A DNA stretch of 64,000 bases. Origin: Tritrichomonas foetus. Its lineage: Eukaryota > Parabasalia > Tritrichomonadida > Tritrichomonadidae. The notes below the pieces were generated by a model that saw only the letters and a program-made list of their open reading frames with translations, had not been told where the DNA came from and ran no database searches. The stretch is from assembly GCA_001839685.1 (NCBI GenBank), contig MLAK01000682.1, positions 1 through 64,000 of the forward strand. The letters run 5' to 3'. Position 1 is the stretch's first letter. Each line of letters starts with the position of its first letter. This document shows positions 1 to 9,535 of this stretch, one piece after another. Position numbers and translations under genes: made by a program.

Positions 1-1040
1 TTTGTAAACCTTTCATATAGGAGGTTTTATTAAGTAAGATTTTCTTAGTTTTATTGGGTACAATCGAAGATTTGGTAAATACCTATGATCTTTTCAAAAT
101 ACAAGAATCATATTCTAAACACTTTTTCTTTCTTTTCTTCTGATTCAGTTTTGGAATTCTCTTCACGAATTGTTTCTTTGGATTGATTATTAAAATAATC
201 AATCATTTTTTCTGTAAAATTGCATTATTTCTTTAGTTTCTTATAACATTTTGGATTTGATGCTTTGATTTCGAGAATGGTAAAAAGAAAAAAAATTGAT
301 CTTCAAATGTTATGATGTCTGATATAGGAAGTGAAGTATCAAAAATTCCGGCTTCCAAAAGGAAAAGTAGAAAATGTTTATTTGATTTGAAAATAAAAAA
401 TAATGCTAATTAATGAAATGATGTGTTTAATGAATGAAAATTAATTCTTTTAAAATAAGAAAAAAGATTTCTGTTTTTTTTTTGAAATAATTTCATCATA
501 TTTTGTTCTTTGAAATTGAAAGTAATTGAAAGATGAACAAAAATATGAAGGATTGCTTCATAAATAGAAAAATGCTTAGAAATTGTTAGTTTTGTGAATA
601 AATCAAAAAGTTCGTTGATATGATTCCATGTAGTAATTTGTGATTCATCACCTGAAAGAATCAAAATAATCTTCTTTTAGAGATTTCAGACGACTTCACG
701 GTCTTATCTAAACTCTGATCTTCCAATTAATTCCATTTCTTTTTTTATGTCAAAGAATGTCAAAAAAACAGTTTTCCACTTTTCCAATAATATTTTTACT
801 TCCTAAACGGTCTCCAGATTCACCAATTAAATGAAAATTTGATAAACTGATTCACTATTCTTCTTCGAATACTGGAAATGAAATGATGATGCAGATATTA
901 CATATGCATCAACATTATGATCAAACAAAGATAAACTCAATCCACTTTGTAGAACATTTCTTGATTCTATCACATTTTCATTTAATTTTTCATATATTGT
1001 ATGGTCATTTAATGGTGAATTAATTTGTGGAAATTGCGAA
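1..1040 (-). pseudogene. Decayed ankyrin-family gene, N-terminal domain
   Basis: Read on the minus strand, this stretch encodes pieces of the N-terminal domain seen in the second ankyrin-family relic at 18430-20269. The segment around 664-410 has ISKHFSIYEAILHIFVHLSI, which matches ISQHFSIYDGFLRLLVHLSI there. The segment around 390-310 reads NKHFLLFLLEAGIFD, against NKHFLLFLVEEGIIDF in the other copy. Stop codons and frame shifts separate the pieces, and further open stretches reach about 1040. It continues off the left edge, where ankyrin repeats would be expected. I infer a dead member of the trichomonad ankyrin family whose N-terminal domain I recall as DUF3447. Whether the loss is old or an assembly problem cannot be told from the sequence alone. 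Confidence 0.7.
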
Positions 1041-1157
1041 GCTTATCGATAGAAAAAAGTTCATGTTATGAGTGAATTTTGGACATTAACTTTTTGAATG
1101 ATTTCAGGAAATGAGATTAATTTTTCCTAATTTATAAAAAATGACAATTTCTCAGAA

Positions 1158-2933
1158 ATGGATTTTCGATCTACTGCATCGACAGACTTCCAAAAAAAAG
1201 CTGAAGATTCCGTACAAAAAGCGATAAATTTAACCACACAAAATAACATCAACGAAGCTATTAATGAATATAAAAACGCCATGCAATTTTTAATATATGC
1301 TAGCAATTCTGTATCAAAGCCATTCATGAAATCGTTTTACGCAGAAAGGATTAACCAGATCAACTATTCATTGAATCAGCTCGAAATGGCTTCAAATTTC
1401 CCGTTGACTCGAGTCGAAACCGATCCAAATACCCAGCACTTGTTTTTGACTGGTCAGCCTCCGCCGAACTTCAATAACAACATCCAAAGTGGTTACCCTT
1501 CCTACCCCACAGCTATCCAGCCAAATTATCCATCATCGAATTATCCATCACAAAATTATCCTTCTCAAAACTACCAGCCACCCTTGAATAATCAGCCTGG
1601 CTATCCTTCTCAAATGACAGGAGTAACACAATCCAATCTTTATGGCGGCACAATGAGTTTGAATTATCCACAATTAGGAGATATTCAAAGTTCAGTAATG
1701 TCAATTGATCCAACTCAGAGTAGCTTTCTTGGAAACCCCCCAACCATAAATGTAATTCCAGAACCAGGTGACCCCACCCAAAGTGGACAATACCAATTTC
1801 AAGGTTATCCACAATTTAACAATTCTGGAGATAATATCACACTTGGTACTATCCCATTAATTCCTGAGGTTGATCCAATCCAAGAAGTAAATCAACAGCC
1901 AATAAAACCGCCTGAACATTGTCATTCAGAAAATCATCATCAAACTCCAAGTAATGGTTCTTCTTCTAAAAAAGATTCTTCAAGCTCGCATAGTAAAAGG
2001 AAGTCATCAGGTTCTCGTTCGAAATCTAAAAGATCCAGTTCCCATGTTGCTATATCTGATCGAATTTTGAACCTTGAAAATTTCAAAAGAGAAGGCGACC
2101 TTGGAAGGGGTTCTTTTGGTATGGTCTATCTGGTAAAAGAAAAGAGAACTGGTAAACTTTATGCCGTTAAAGAACTTTTAACATTAGATTCAGCTGAAGA
2201 ACAAAAATCATTTTTAAGAGAAGTTGAAGCACTAGCACAAGCCATGCATCCAGCCATTCTTCATCTTCATGGATTTTCAATGAAGATTTCTGCAGAAAAT
2301 CCGGTTCCTGCAATTGTAACAGAATATTTACCAGGTGGTTCAATTCAAGATGTTATTGATAAAAAGAAAAGGTTTAATAATACTCAGAAAATGATATCTT
2401 TAGTTGGAATTTGTTCAGCAATGAAATATCTACATGATAAACTTCATATTGTTCATCGAGACCTTAAGCCAGCGAACGTTATGCTGAATGGAAATAATGA
2501 ACCAGTTGTTGGTGATTTTGGTTTGGCTAAAATTATGAATCATTCTCAAATGAGGCAAACTCAGGCAGCTGGCTCGCCAGTTTATATGGCACCTGAATTG
2601 ATGGAGAGGAAAGAATATACAAATAAAGTGGATGTTTATGCATTCGGTGTAATGTGCTTTGAATTGATTACTGAAACGTTAGCTTTCTCAAATGTTAATT
2701 CACTCATTGATTTAGTGAATTTAGTGTGTCGTGGATCAAGACCAAGTTTTAGGGGATTGAATATCCAGGAAAACTTTAAAGAATTGATAAAAAGATGTTG
2801 GGATCATGATCCATCAGTAAGACCTTCATTTGCTGATATTTATGAGGAATTGAAATGCAATCTCATTTTAGAAGGGACAGATATGGAATCTTATAATGCA
2901 TATTTGTCCAAAATATCACATCGGAAAAAGTAA
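1158..2933 (+). CDS. MIT-domain TKL-like serine/threonine protein kinase
   Basis: The protein has 591 residues. Residues about 10-80 form a predicted MIT helical bundle (KAINLTTQNNINEAINEYKN), a fold that in other eukaryotes binds ESCRT-III tails and endosomal proteins. Residues about 95-250 are a Pro/Tyr/Gln/Asn-rich linker with repeated NYPSQ units. A Ser/Lys-rich stretch (about 265-295) precedes the kinase domain. That domain has a glycine loop GRGSFGMVY, Lys338 in YAVKE, HRDLKPAN at 433-440, DFG at 453-455, APE, and the TKL-type ending CWDHDPSVRPSF. All catalytic residues are present, so it should be active. The start ATG is the first in frame and follows TCTCAGAA, an initiator-like context. 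A role linking phosphorylation to endosomal membranes is inference. Confidence 0.9.
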   Translation: MDFRSTASTDFQKKAEDSVQKAINLTTQNNINEAINEYKNAMQFLIYASNSVSKPFMKSFYAERINQINYSLNQLEMASNFPLTRVETDPNTQHLFLTGQPPPNFNNNIQSGYPSYPTAIQPNYPSSNYPSQNYPSQNYQPPLNNQPGYPSQMTGVTQSNLYGGTMSLNYPQLGDIQSSVMSIDPTQSSFLGNPPTINVIPEPGDPTQSGQYQFQGYPQFNNSGDNITLGTIPLIPEVDPIQEVNQQPIKPPEHCHSENHHQTPSNGSSSKKDSSSSHSKRKSSGSRSKSKRSSSHVAISDRILNLENFKREGDLGRGSFGMVYLVKEKRTGKLYAVKELLTLDSAEEQKSFLREVEALAQAMHPAILHLHGFSMKISAENPVPAIVTEYLPGGSIQDVIDKKKRFNNTQKMISLVGICSAMKYLHDKLHIVHRDLKPANVMLNGNNEPVVGDFGLAKIMNHSQMRQTQAAGSPVYMAPELMERKEYTNKVDVYAFGVMCFELITETLAFSNVNSLIDLVNLVCRGSRPSFRGLNIQENFKELIKRCWDHDPSVRPSFADIYEELKCNLILEGTDMESYNAYLSKISHRKK

Positions 2934-3528
2934 TTTTCTTTTTTTACGATTATTATTATTACTATTCTTTATGTTCACGATTATTAAAATAAAATTTGTT
3001 GAATCCATTGTTTTATTTCTTAATATTAATTCTTTTGGAATTCTAAGTGGAACTTTTGTATCAGTGAATAACTTGAATCTAATTGCATGCAATTTTTCAT
3101 CTATGAATCAACATCATTCCTTCTTCTATTATGATCATAGCAAAGTTATAATATCATTTTGCAAATACTGCTTTTTGTGTCAACAGAAAGATATAAACAT
3201 TATTGTTATTAAAACATTATTGTTATTAAAACATTATTGTTATTAAAACATTATTGTTATTAAAACATTATTGTTATTAAAACATTATTGTTATTAAAAC
3301 ATTATTGTTATTAAAACATTATTGTTATTAAAACATTATTGTTATTTAAACATTTTTGTTATATAAACATTTTTGTTATATAAACATTATTCCAATGATG
3401 ATAAACATTGCCCAGTTATGAACTAAATGTTTAAGTGGAATTTGTTTGATCTAAAAAATGGTAATGTTTTTATGAAACAAAATGGGATGGGAAAAGAATA
3501 AAATGGATGTCGGAAAATAACCTTTTAA
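2934..3528. other. Intergenic spacer with tandem repeat
   Basis: The spacer lies between the stop of the MIT kinase and the 3' end of the opposite-strand small protein, so the two genes converge. Its main content is the 17-bp tandem array at 3199-3385. I see no supportable gene. The short frame through 2896-3246 is low-complexity and begins inside the kinase gene. Confidence 0.6.
3199..3385. repeat. 17-bp tandem repeat, 11 copies
   Basis: Eleven head-to-tail copies of attattgttattaaaac begin at 3199. The first eight are identical. The ninth has one change (ttattTaaac), and the last two are diverged to atttttgttatataaac. The array ends exactly at 3385. It sits between two convergent 3' ends. 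Confidence 0.95.
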
Positions 3529-3798
3529 TTACAAAGTCAACATATAAATAAAAACAATTAGTAAAATAATGGCCAAAATGGACGTTTCGATGATTGACGG
3601 CGTCAATGTGCAACTCGAAAATTTCTCCAAGATTGAATTCGTCTTGTGTATATTCGCATGTGTTGCATCGATATCATTGTTCAATGCTGTAATTGTGTTT
3701 GCATCTTCAATCAGAGCCTGGTGAATGTTGTTTTCATTGATTTTCGATATTTCTGATTTCTCCAGAATTATATTGAGGTCTTGATCGAGTCGGGCCAT
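3529..3798 (-). CDS. Small tail-anchored protein, possibly SNARE-like
   Basis: The protein has 89 residues. Residues 1-65 are polar and helical with heptad-like hydrophobics (ILEKSEISKINENNI, then ALNNDIDATHANI). Residues about 68-88 are a single C-terminal membrane helix ending LLIVFIYMLTL, with almost nothing after it. This is the architecture of a tail-anchored Bet1-type Qc-SNARE, which acts in ER-Golgi transport. The central glutamine of the SNARE zero layer is not clear when I align it by eye, so the family call is weak. The alternative is an unrelated tail-anchored coiled-coil protein. The ATG lies about 200 bp from the divergent kinase gene that starts at 4001. Confidence 0.55.
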   Translation of the reverse strand: MARLDQDLNIILEKSEISKINENNIHQALIEDANTITALNNDIDATHANIHKTNSILEKFSSCTLTPSIIETSILAIILLIVFIYMLTL

Positions 3799-4000
3799 TT
3801 TTGCATCATGCTGATCAGCCCTAACTAGGAAGTTATTATTATTGAATGATCACTAGAAGAAGAATTCAATTGCTATTTACAATTATTATCGATCAAATAT
3901 AAAATCGAAGCTTACTGATTCAAAAATTGTGATAAGAACATTAATTGAGAAGCAATTTCCCGATATTTGAAGACACTCTGTTTGAACAATTGAATTTATT

Positions 4001-4915
4001 ATGAATATACCTGCTTTTATAGGGCCTTACCAGTTCATCGAGCCAATTGGGGAAGGCTCTTTTGGACAGGTTCTCAAATGTGTTCATCGTCCGACGGGGC
4101 TTCAGTTCGCATGCAAAGTAATTAATATTCGATACATCAAAGAAGATCAAAAAACCTACGAAAATTTCAAAAACGAATTAACGGCAAACTCACAAATGAC
4201 TCATCCAGGAATAGTTCGACTTTTCGATGTCCAATGCGATAATAATAATATTTATTTGATACTGGAACTTTGCCCGGGCGGAACCCTGGAAAACTTAGTT
4301 CGTAGTAGCAATGGCCTCAGCGAGCCCCAGGCCCTCTTTTTCTTCTCCCAAATCATGAGGGTCATCGAATATATCCATAACCAATCTTATGCTCATCGCG
4401 ACGTAACATTGAACAACATACTTATCGGCGCTGACGGCCATGCCAAATTGACAGATTTCGGGCTTTGTAAAAGACGTCCAATTAGTAGCTTATGTACAAC
4501 CATGTGCGGAACATTCGTTTACATATCACCAGAAATCATCACCAAGCAGCAGTATGACGCCTTCAAAGTTGATATCTGGAGCGCTGGAATCTGCCTATAT
4601 TCGATGGTTTCAAATCACCTCCCATGGATGCTTGATGACACAATTCCGACAGAAAGGATTTTCGATGAAACAGCCAAGCAGATTTGCAGTGGTGAAATCA
4701 TGTACGACGATACAATGAGTGAAGAATTGAAAGATTTGCTTTCAACAATGCTTCGTGTCGATCCAGACGAAAGGGCGACGCCTTCTGACATCCTTTCTCA
4801 CATTTGGTTCCAGAACCAACAACAAGAAGATGAAATAGAGGTGCCGCCACCTGATCCAAATTTAGTCAATCTTGTCCAGTCTTTAATAAGCCAACTTGAT
4901 GTTATTACATTTTAA
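4001..4915 (+). CDS. CAMK-like serine/threonine protein kinase
   Basis: This is a single-domain kinase of 304 residues. It has glycine loop GEGSFGQV, Lys39 in FACKV, DFG at 152-154, SPE, and DIWSAGICLY. The catalytic loop at 132-139 reads HRDVTLNN: the catalytic Asp134 and the Asn are kept, but the usual Lys two residues after the Asp is Thr. The C-terminal lobe ends ILSHIWFQ, as in SNF1/MARK-type CAMKL kinases, and only about 35 acidic residues follow. Substrates cannot be inferred. Its base composition is less AT-rich than that of the neighbouring spacers. It is probably active, since Thr is tolerated at that position in some kinases. Confidence 0.88.
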   Translation: MNIPAFIGPYQFIEPIGEGSFGQVLKCVHRPTGLQFACKVINIRYIKEDQKTYENFKNELTANSQMTHPGIVRLFDVQCDNNNIYLILELCPGGTLENLVRSSNGLSEPQALFFFSQIMRVIEYIHNQSYAHRDVTLNNILIGADGHAKLTDFGLCKRRPISSLCTTMCGTFVYISPEIITKQQYDAFKVDIWSAGICLYSMVSNHLPWMLDDTIPTERIFDETAKQICSGEIMYDDTMSEELKDLLSTMLRVDPDERATPSDILSHIWFQNQQQEDEIEVPPPDPNLVNLVQSLISQLDVITF

Positions 4916-5542
4916 AAAAAAAAAATTAAATATGATTTAAAAATAGTATTCACACTTATTGTTGTAAAACTGGATAACTGAGCTTCGATTTTTATATGTA
5001 AAATTTCTTGTAAAAAAAAAAAATTAAAATTGCCTTTTTCTTTAATGGAAATTGTCTTATCAATTTAGTTAGTTTACAAGACGATCGGATAAAAATGCTG
5101 ACAAAATTATATATGAAGAGAAGATGATTTTTAACAATGAAAATCAATCAATTTTGAAAGGATAATCTATGGTGCTCCCGACTGACATTTGTTTCTCTTC
5201 CTTTCGATGTCAAATTGATTCTTTGGATTTTTCCTGATGAGAAAAATGATTTTGATGACATCAAAATTTCAATATTTTATTTTCACTTCATTTCATGTTA
5301 GAAACTCAGTCAATCAACTAGATATCTAAAGTATTCATTTCTTGTGAGATATAACACGACTATTCTCTTGAATCTAGGTTTGAATTAATGAATTAAATTA
5401 TTAATTTTTTTTGACTCAAGTGGTTGATATAAAGAAAGAAATAAAAATAATTAAACAATTAAAATAAAATTTACTTTTTTAGAAAAAATTATTGAAATCA
5501 AATCGATTTTGAAAATATTGGAATAATATTTTAAAACATATT
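4916..5542. other. Intergenic spacer
   Basis: This AT-rich spacer lies between two convergent genes. It begins with an A-run directly after the kinase stop. I see no coding sequence, RNA gene or clear repeat in it. Confidence 0.5.
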
Positions 5543-6121
5543 TCATGCTTCCACTGTATACCATTTACGGTTGTATTTATCCGCAAGATCTTGGCAAGTT
5601 TTTCCATCAGTGTCAGGATATTCTGCACTAATTTTAAGATCAATCAATTTCTGGCCGATTTCTTTCTGATTCGAAATTAAAGCAAAATGGAGGGCTGTCC
5701 AACCATTGCAAGCCACTGCGTTAATGTCGGCGTTGAGTTCGAGAAGTTTTTCGAGAAATTCCAGATGGCCACGAAAAGCTGCAATGTGAAGTGGAGTCTT
5801 TCCATCTTCTGTTCTTGCTTCAATATCGGCGTTGTTTGAAACAAGAAGTTGCAATGTTTCTGTCCGTCCCGTATATGCTGCCCAATGTAAGGCAGTATAG
5901 CCGGCAAAATTCTTCGCATTAACATCGACTTCGTTGTTGATTAAATATTCGGCACATGAAACAGCTCCATGTGCAGCGGCACACATTAAAAGTGTATGAA
6001 CGTGATTATTTGGATTACCTGTTGACGCGTTTACTGAGACGACTGATGGGACGAGTTCCTGAAGTTCGTTAAGTCTGTCAAACTGTACTGCTTTCCAAGC
6101 TTGTTCAATTTGAGCTTTCAT
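5543..6121 (-). CDS. Ankyrin-repeat protein
   Basis: The protein has 192 residues and consists almost entirely of ankyrin repeats. About five units are visible, including NEVDVNAKNFAGYTALHWAA, GKTPLHIAAFRGHLEFLEKL and NGWTALHFALISNQ. There is no signal peptide or membrane segment. The canonical TALHWAA and TPLHIAA motifs are intact, unlike in the three decayed ankyrin loci in this window, so it is a separate, living gene with better codon quality. Ankyrin arrays bind partner proteins, and nothing here identifies the partner. The ATG is the first in frame. An AAAAAGT/ACTTTTT motif and a cluster of TGACC motifs lie just upstream. Confidence 0.9.
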   Translation of the reverse strand: MKAQIEQAWKAVQFDRLNELQELVPSVVSVNASTGNPNNHVHTLLMCAAAHGAVSCAEYLINNEVDVNAKNFAGYTALHWAAYTGRTETLQLLVSNNADIEARTEDGKTPLHIAAFRGHLEFLEKLLELNADINAVACNGWTALHFALISNQKEIGQKLIDLKISAEYPDTDGKTCQDLADKYNRKWYTVEA

Positions 6122-6138
6122 TTTTTCTGATGTCGACT

Positions 6139-6250
6139 TTTGGAAAACAAAAAGTTACTTTTTAAATTTCGAGATAGTAAACGTATGACCTTTCAAATCG
6201 AATATATTGACCTAGACGTTTGACCTTTTAATGAATAAGTTTGACCTCAA
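6139..6250 (-). promoter_or_regulatory. Putative promoter motifs of the ankyrin gene
   Basis: Within 130 bp upstream of the ATG at 6121 there is a near-palindrome AAAAAGTTACTTTTT (about 6141-6155). Four TGACC motifs follow between 6186 and 6247, two of them the full 8-mer TTTGACCT (6219-6226 and 6240-6247). The same motifs recur upstream of other genes in the window, which supports a regulatory role. Function is inferred only. Confidence 0.4.
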
Positions 6251-6602
6251 AAACTGCTGAGCAGTTTGATGTTTTTACTTGACTTGAATGATTCTCATAT
6301 GATCAATCCACCTAACTATAATATTAATACTACTTATTTTGAAGTATGTATAAACAATCCAGTGATAGATTTGATTAATTCATTCATATGAACTACACAT
6401 AGACAAGCTTAATTTCACTGATGGGGGTTTTATTAGATAACATCATTGAAATATTTTTTTTTCTAAAAAATGAATCATTGAAAACAAAATATCATTCCAG
6501 TGAATGAAAATGAAGAATAATTTTGCTAATATGAAGGAAAAGAAAACATTGAATGGAAGAAATAACAAACATTTTATTAATACAACGAAATGAACTCTTA
6601 AA
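6251..6602. other. Intergenic spacer
   Basis: This spacer lies between the promoter of the ankyrin gene and the 3' end of the permease gene on the same strand. It is AT-rich and I see nothing further in it. Confidence 0.5.
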
Positions 6603-7880
6603 TTATGTAAGAGTTTGGCATTCATTTGCAATCATCATTATTGATAGTGGAATCGAAACGACAAGAAGCAGAATTCCACAGATGAACCATGTTAAATCCT
6701 TTGTTTTATATAATACCAGTGAGAATATTGGGGGCAATATGTAAACAAGCAGACAAGTACAAACTGTTCCAATAATTGACAAGATATGATTCACATTCTC
6801 AGAAGTGAAATGAATTGTACAATTTAATAAAAATATGCTCACTCCACTCCATATTGTAAGTGGTCCTGTTTGCTTATTGACAACAAATAAGTCAATAAAG
6901 AAATTAGCGAGCACAAACTCATAAAAAGACAAAGTTAAAATCACATTTACATATGTTACTATTTCAATGATAATTGTGATTCCAGACCTTGGACTATAAG
7001 CACTCATAAAATCACCTTTATAAAATCCACCATATTTTGCATAATATTGTATATACGTAAGAATACCACACCCGCCAAAAATGGCAAATTTTAAGCTGTT
7101 GACAGTCCAGGTTAAATTGTGAATACGCTTGTTTGTTGGATTTTCCATATCTTCTGTAACAAGTTGAAGAAGAGGATGAATAAAGAAAGCTTGGTTCAGT
7201 TTGTAAAGAACCGACATAGAATCACTGTAACTTCCTCCGAATAGCTTTATATGGGAAAAATCGATATTTCTGAAATGATAAAAGAAATCAACCAAAATAC
7301 ATATTATTGTAATAGCGCAGCAAAAATTGCCTGCATATGATGCATATGTAAGTGATGTCACTTTTCTTACAAATAAAAAAGGAAGCATTGTGAAAAATCC
7401 AATGATGTAAAGAATAAACCACTCATTAACAAGAATGCTTGGAACATCACTCCAGACATCAGTTAGCACTTTTGACCATAAATTGGGAATCAAAGAAATA
7501 AGTGAAAATGTGTGATTTAAAAATGAATAGATAACTAAGAAGTGTGGAAAGGCTTTAAAGGTCGGACCAAACACAAATGACCAAACACCTTGATAGGTGA
7601 ATTTTGAACCGAAAACCCAGCTCCTAAAAAAATAGAAAAATGATAGTTGTGAAAAGAGGAACGGAACAAGCATAATTAAAATTGTTTGAAGTATTCCAAT
7701 GCTGAAATATTGACCTAATCGAAGGTGATCTGTCGCTATTGACGCATGAAGTAAAATCATGACTGATGAAAAAAAGGATATCATATCTTTTTTGGAAGTT
7801 TGATAAAAGAAAAGGCGATTTTTGGTATGTCCATGGATTTTGAACCGATGGTCAGCAACGAGCATATCTCCACCTCGCAT
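6603..7880 (-). CDS. Amino acid permease-like membrane protein (AAAP type)
   Basis: The protein has 425 residues. A polar N-terminus of about 35 residues is followed by roughly eleven hydrophobic helices, for example FFSSVMILLHASIA, LFQILIM-like segments, FVRKVTSLTYASYAGNFCCA and ILLLVVSIPLSIMM at the C-terminus. The pattern and length fit the amino acid/auxin permease superfamily, which is expanded in trichomonads. These proteins move amino acids across the plasma or lysosomal membrane. There is no signal peptide, as expected for the family. The substrate cannot be read from the sequence. The assignment rests on topology and general resemblance, not on a signature motif. An ACTTTTT motif lies about 22 bases before the ATG. 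Confidence 0.7.
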   Translation of the reverse strand: MRGGDMLVADHRFKIHGHTKNRLFFYQTSKKDMISFFSSVMILLHASIATDHLRLGQYFSIGILQTILIMLVPFLFSQLSFFYFFRSWVFGSKFTYQGVWSFVFGPTFKAFPHFLVIYSFLNHTFSLISLIPNLWSKVLTDVWSDVPSILVNEWFILYIIGFFTMLPFLFVRKVTSLTYASYAGNFCCAITIICILVDFFYHFRNIDFSHIKLFGGSYSDSMSVLYKLNQAFFIHPLLQLVTEDMENPTNKRIHNLTWTVNSLKFAIFGGCGILTYIQYYAKYGGFYKGDFMSAYSPRSGITIIIEIVTYVNVILTLSFYEFVLANFFIDLFVVNKQTGPLTIWSGVSIFLLNCTIHFTSENVNHILSIIGTVCTCLLVYILPPIFSLVLYKTKDLTWFICGILLLVVSIPLSIMMIANECQTLT

Positions 7881-8339
7881 TTGTTGATGAAAGAAAACTT
7901 TAACTTTTTAAATTTTTATATGGTCGACAGATTTGAAATGATTTCAATAATATATTCAAAATTTAGATGATTTTCTGCAGTATGAATTATTTCAATTCAA
8001 TTCTTTAATAAAGTATTTAAATTTATTTCTATACTTAAATAGCTCTGATAGACTACGTCACAATAAGTCTCCTTATTTTTGCAATTTTTTTAGAGAGTTT
8101 CATTTTCCTCAATGTGTCCATCTTCACAAAAATTTATACCCTGCAAATGATCAAGCATTTTTTAAATAATCTTTATTTATTAAATAATACTTATTATTTC
8201 CCACAGAAGGATATCTTTAAAAACAAAGATAACAGGAATAAAAATATGAATATCAAATGGTGGTCATTTCAAGAAAGCATGAAATAAATCACAGAAATAT
8301 TTAATTAATAAAGGATTTATATATATATTTATACAAAAA
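7881..8339. other. Intergenic spacer with promoter-like motif
   Basis: The first part contains TAACTTTTTAAA (about 7901-7912), about 22 bases upstream of the permease ATG, a position shared by similar motifs at other genes. The rest is AT-rich spacer up to the 3' end of the next minus-strand gene. Confidence 0.4.
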
Positions 8340-9320
8340 TTAGAAGTCAAATGAAATACAACTTTCATAGTAGTTAATAAGTAGATCAGGAAAATGTTTT
8401 TTCACTATATATTCAGGTAGAATCATTCGATCCATATCATCCTCATTGGCTTTCGGACTATCAATGTTTTTATTTTCATGAATAATATCAAAAAACAAAA
8501 AATTATCAACTTCGAAGCATTTCACAATTCTCAAATTGAAATTTTGTTGAGAATCGACGTTTTCGGAATTTTGTAAATTCACTGGAAGCAATATTTGTGT
8601 TCTTGTATTGTCACTTTTCTGTTTTGGTTTTGATTTTGAATTGATAGTCACTTTTGGCTTTTTATGTTGATTTAAGTCATAATTTCGATAATTTCCATCA
8701 GTTTTTGGATAAAATGAGTTTGAGTAATTGACAATGCCTTCAGCAATAGTTGCAAAAGGCAAATCATCATCGTCAACGAATATAGAGCTTGGATCTACCT
8801 GTTTTGGTGTTTTTGGCTGGAGATGAAAAGTTGGTAAAATTACTTCTAATGATGCGTTCATTGGAATTTCGGTTAAATCATTTTGTTCGAACGCTTCTTT
8901 TTGTTGAGATTTTGAAAAAGGCAAATTTGGAGGCTCATATGAATAAGACAGTAGTATTTTCTTATTTTGTTTAGCTGAATTGGAAACAAACAAATCTTCT
9001 GGTGATGATGGAATTTGTTTTTCCTTTGGTTTCTTATTTTCATTACTTTTCTGAATTTCAGGAAAATTGAAAAACGAGTCAATTTCATAGTCCTCATTAA
9101 ATTCTGGAATTTCATCATTAATTTCAAAAACCAAATCTTCTATTTCATTTTCATTTTCATGATTTTCAATGTTTGAATTTTTCACGTGAAAGGATAACTT
9201 TTTATTAGATATAAAATCTAATGAAATCTTTTCTTGCTTCTTGGCAACATTTACCCAATAGTTAATTACAGATTTATCATCTGGATAAGTAAATGATGGA
9301 ATCCATCTTCTTGGCCTCAT
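8340..9320 (-). CDS. Unrecognised low-complexity protein
   Basis: The protein has 326 residues and I do not recognise it. The N-terminus is basic and aromatic (MRPRRWIPSFTYPDDKSVINYW). Residues about 50-100 are Asn/Glu-rich and acidic, and 100-240 are Ser/Pro/Lys-rich and probably disordered. The last 80 residues look folded, with alternating hydrophobics (IVKCFEVDNFLFFDIIHENK, then LPEYIVKKHFPDLLINYYE). There is no signal peptide or membrane segment. The long open frame, good ATG and folded ends argue for a real gene. A nuclear or adaptor protein is possible but unsupported. It diverges from the pseudokinase gene at 9536. Confidence 0.65.
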   Translation of the reverse strand: MRPRRWIPSFTYPDDKSVINYWVNVAKKQEKISLDFISNKKLSFHVKNSNIENHENENEIEDLVFEINDEIPEFNEDYEIDSFFNFPEIQKSNENKKPKEKQIPSSPEDLFVSNSAKQNKKILLSYSYEPPNLPFSKSQQKEAFEQNDLTEIPMNASLEVILPTFHLQPKTPKQVDPSSIFVDDDDLPFATIAEGIVNYSNSFYPKTDGNYRNYDLNQHKKPKVTINSKSKPKQKSDNTRTQILLPVNLQNSENVDSQQNFNLRIVKCFEVDNFLFFDIIHENKNIDSPKANEDDMDRMILPEYIVKKHFPDLLINYYESCISFDF

Positions 9321-9481
9321 TTCATTATAATTTATTGAGTAATATTGAAGATTGTCATTCTGGCATTAGAAAATAAAAATATATACTTCAAAGTGATGCT
9401 TAAAGATTTCGTAGCTATTTACGGAATCTTCATCCATTGATTTAAATAGATTTAAGCAAAAGATTGGGATCCCAAAAGTAA

Positions 9482-9514
9482 TTTGACCTTTTTTGACCTC
9501 CCAACAAAGGTCAA
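9482..9514 (+). promoter_or_regulatory. TTTGACCT motif cluster
   Basis: Two direct copies of TTTGACCT (9482-9489 and 9492-9499) and one inverted AAGGTCAA (9507-9514) lie 22-54 bases before the ATG at 9536. The same 8-mer occurs near other gene starts in this window. A promoter element is inferred. Confidence 0.4.
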
Positions 9515-9535
9515 TTCTAATCAACCCAAGGATTC

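Noticed and set aside
4920..5540. Short minus-strand peptide-like stretch near 5160-5300
   Set aside because: It has stops on both sides, no start, and no similarity I recognise.
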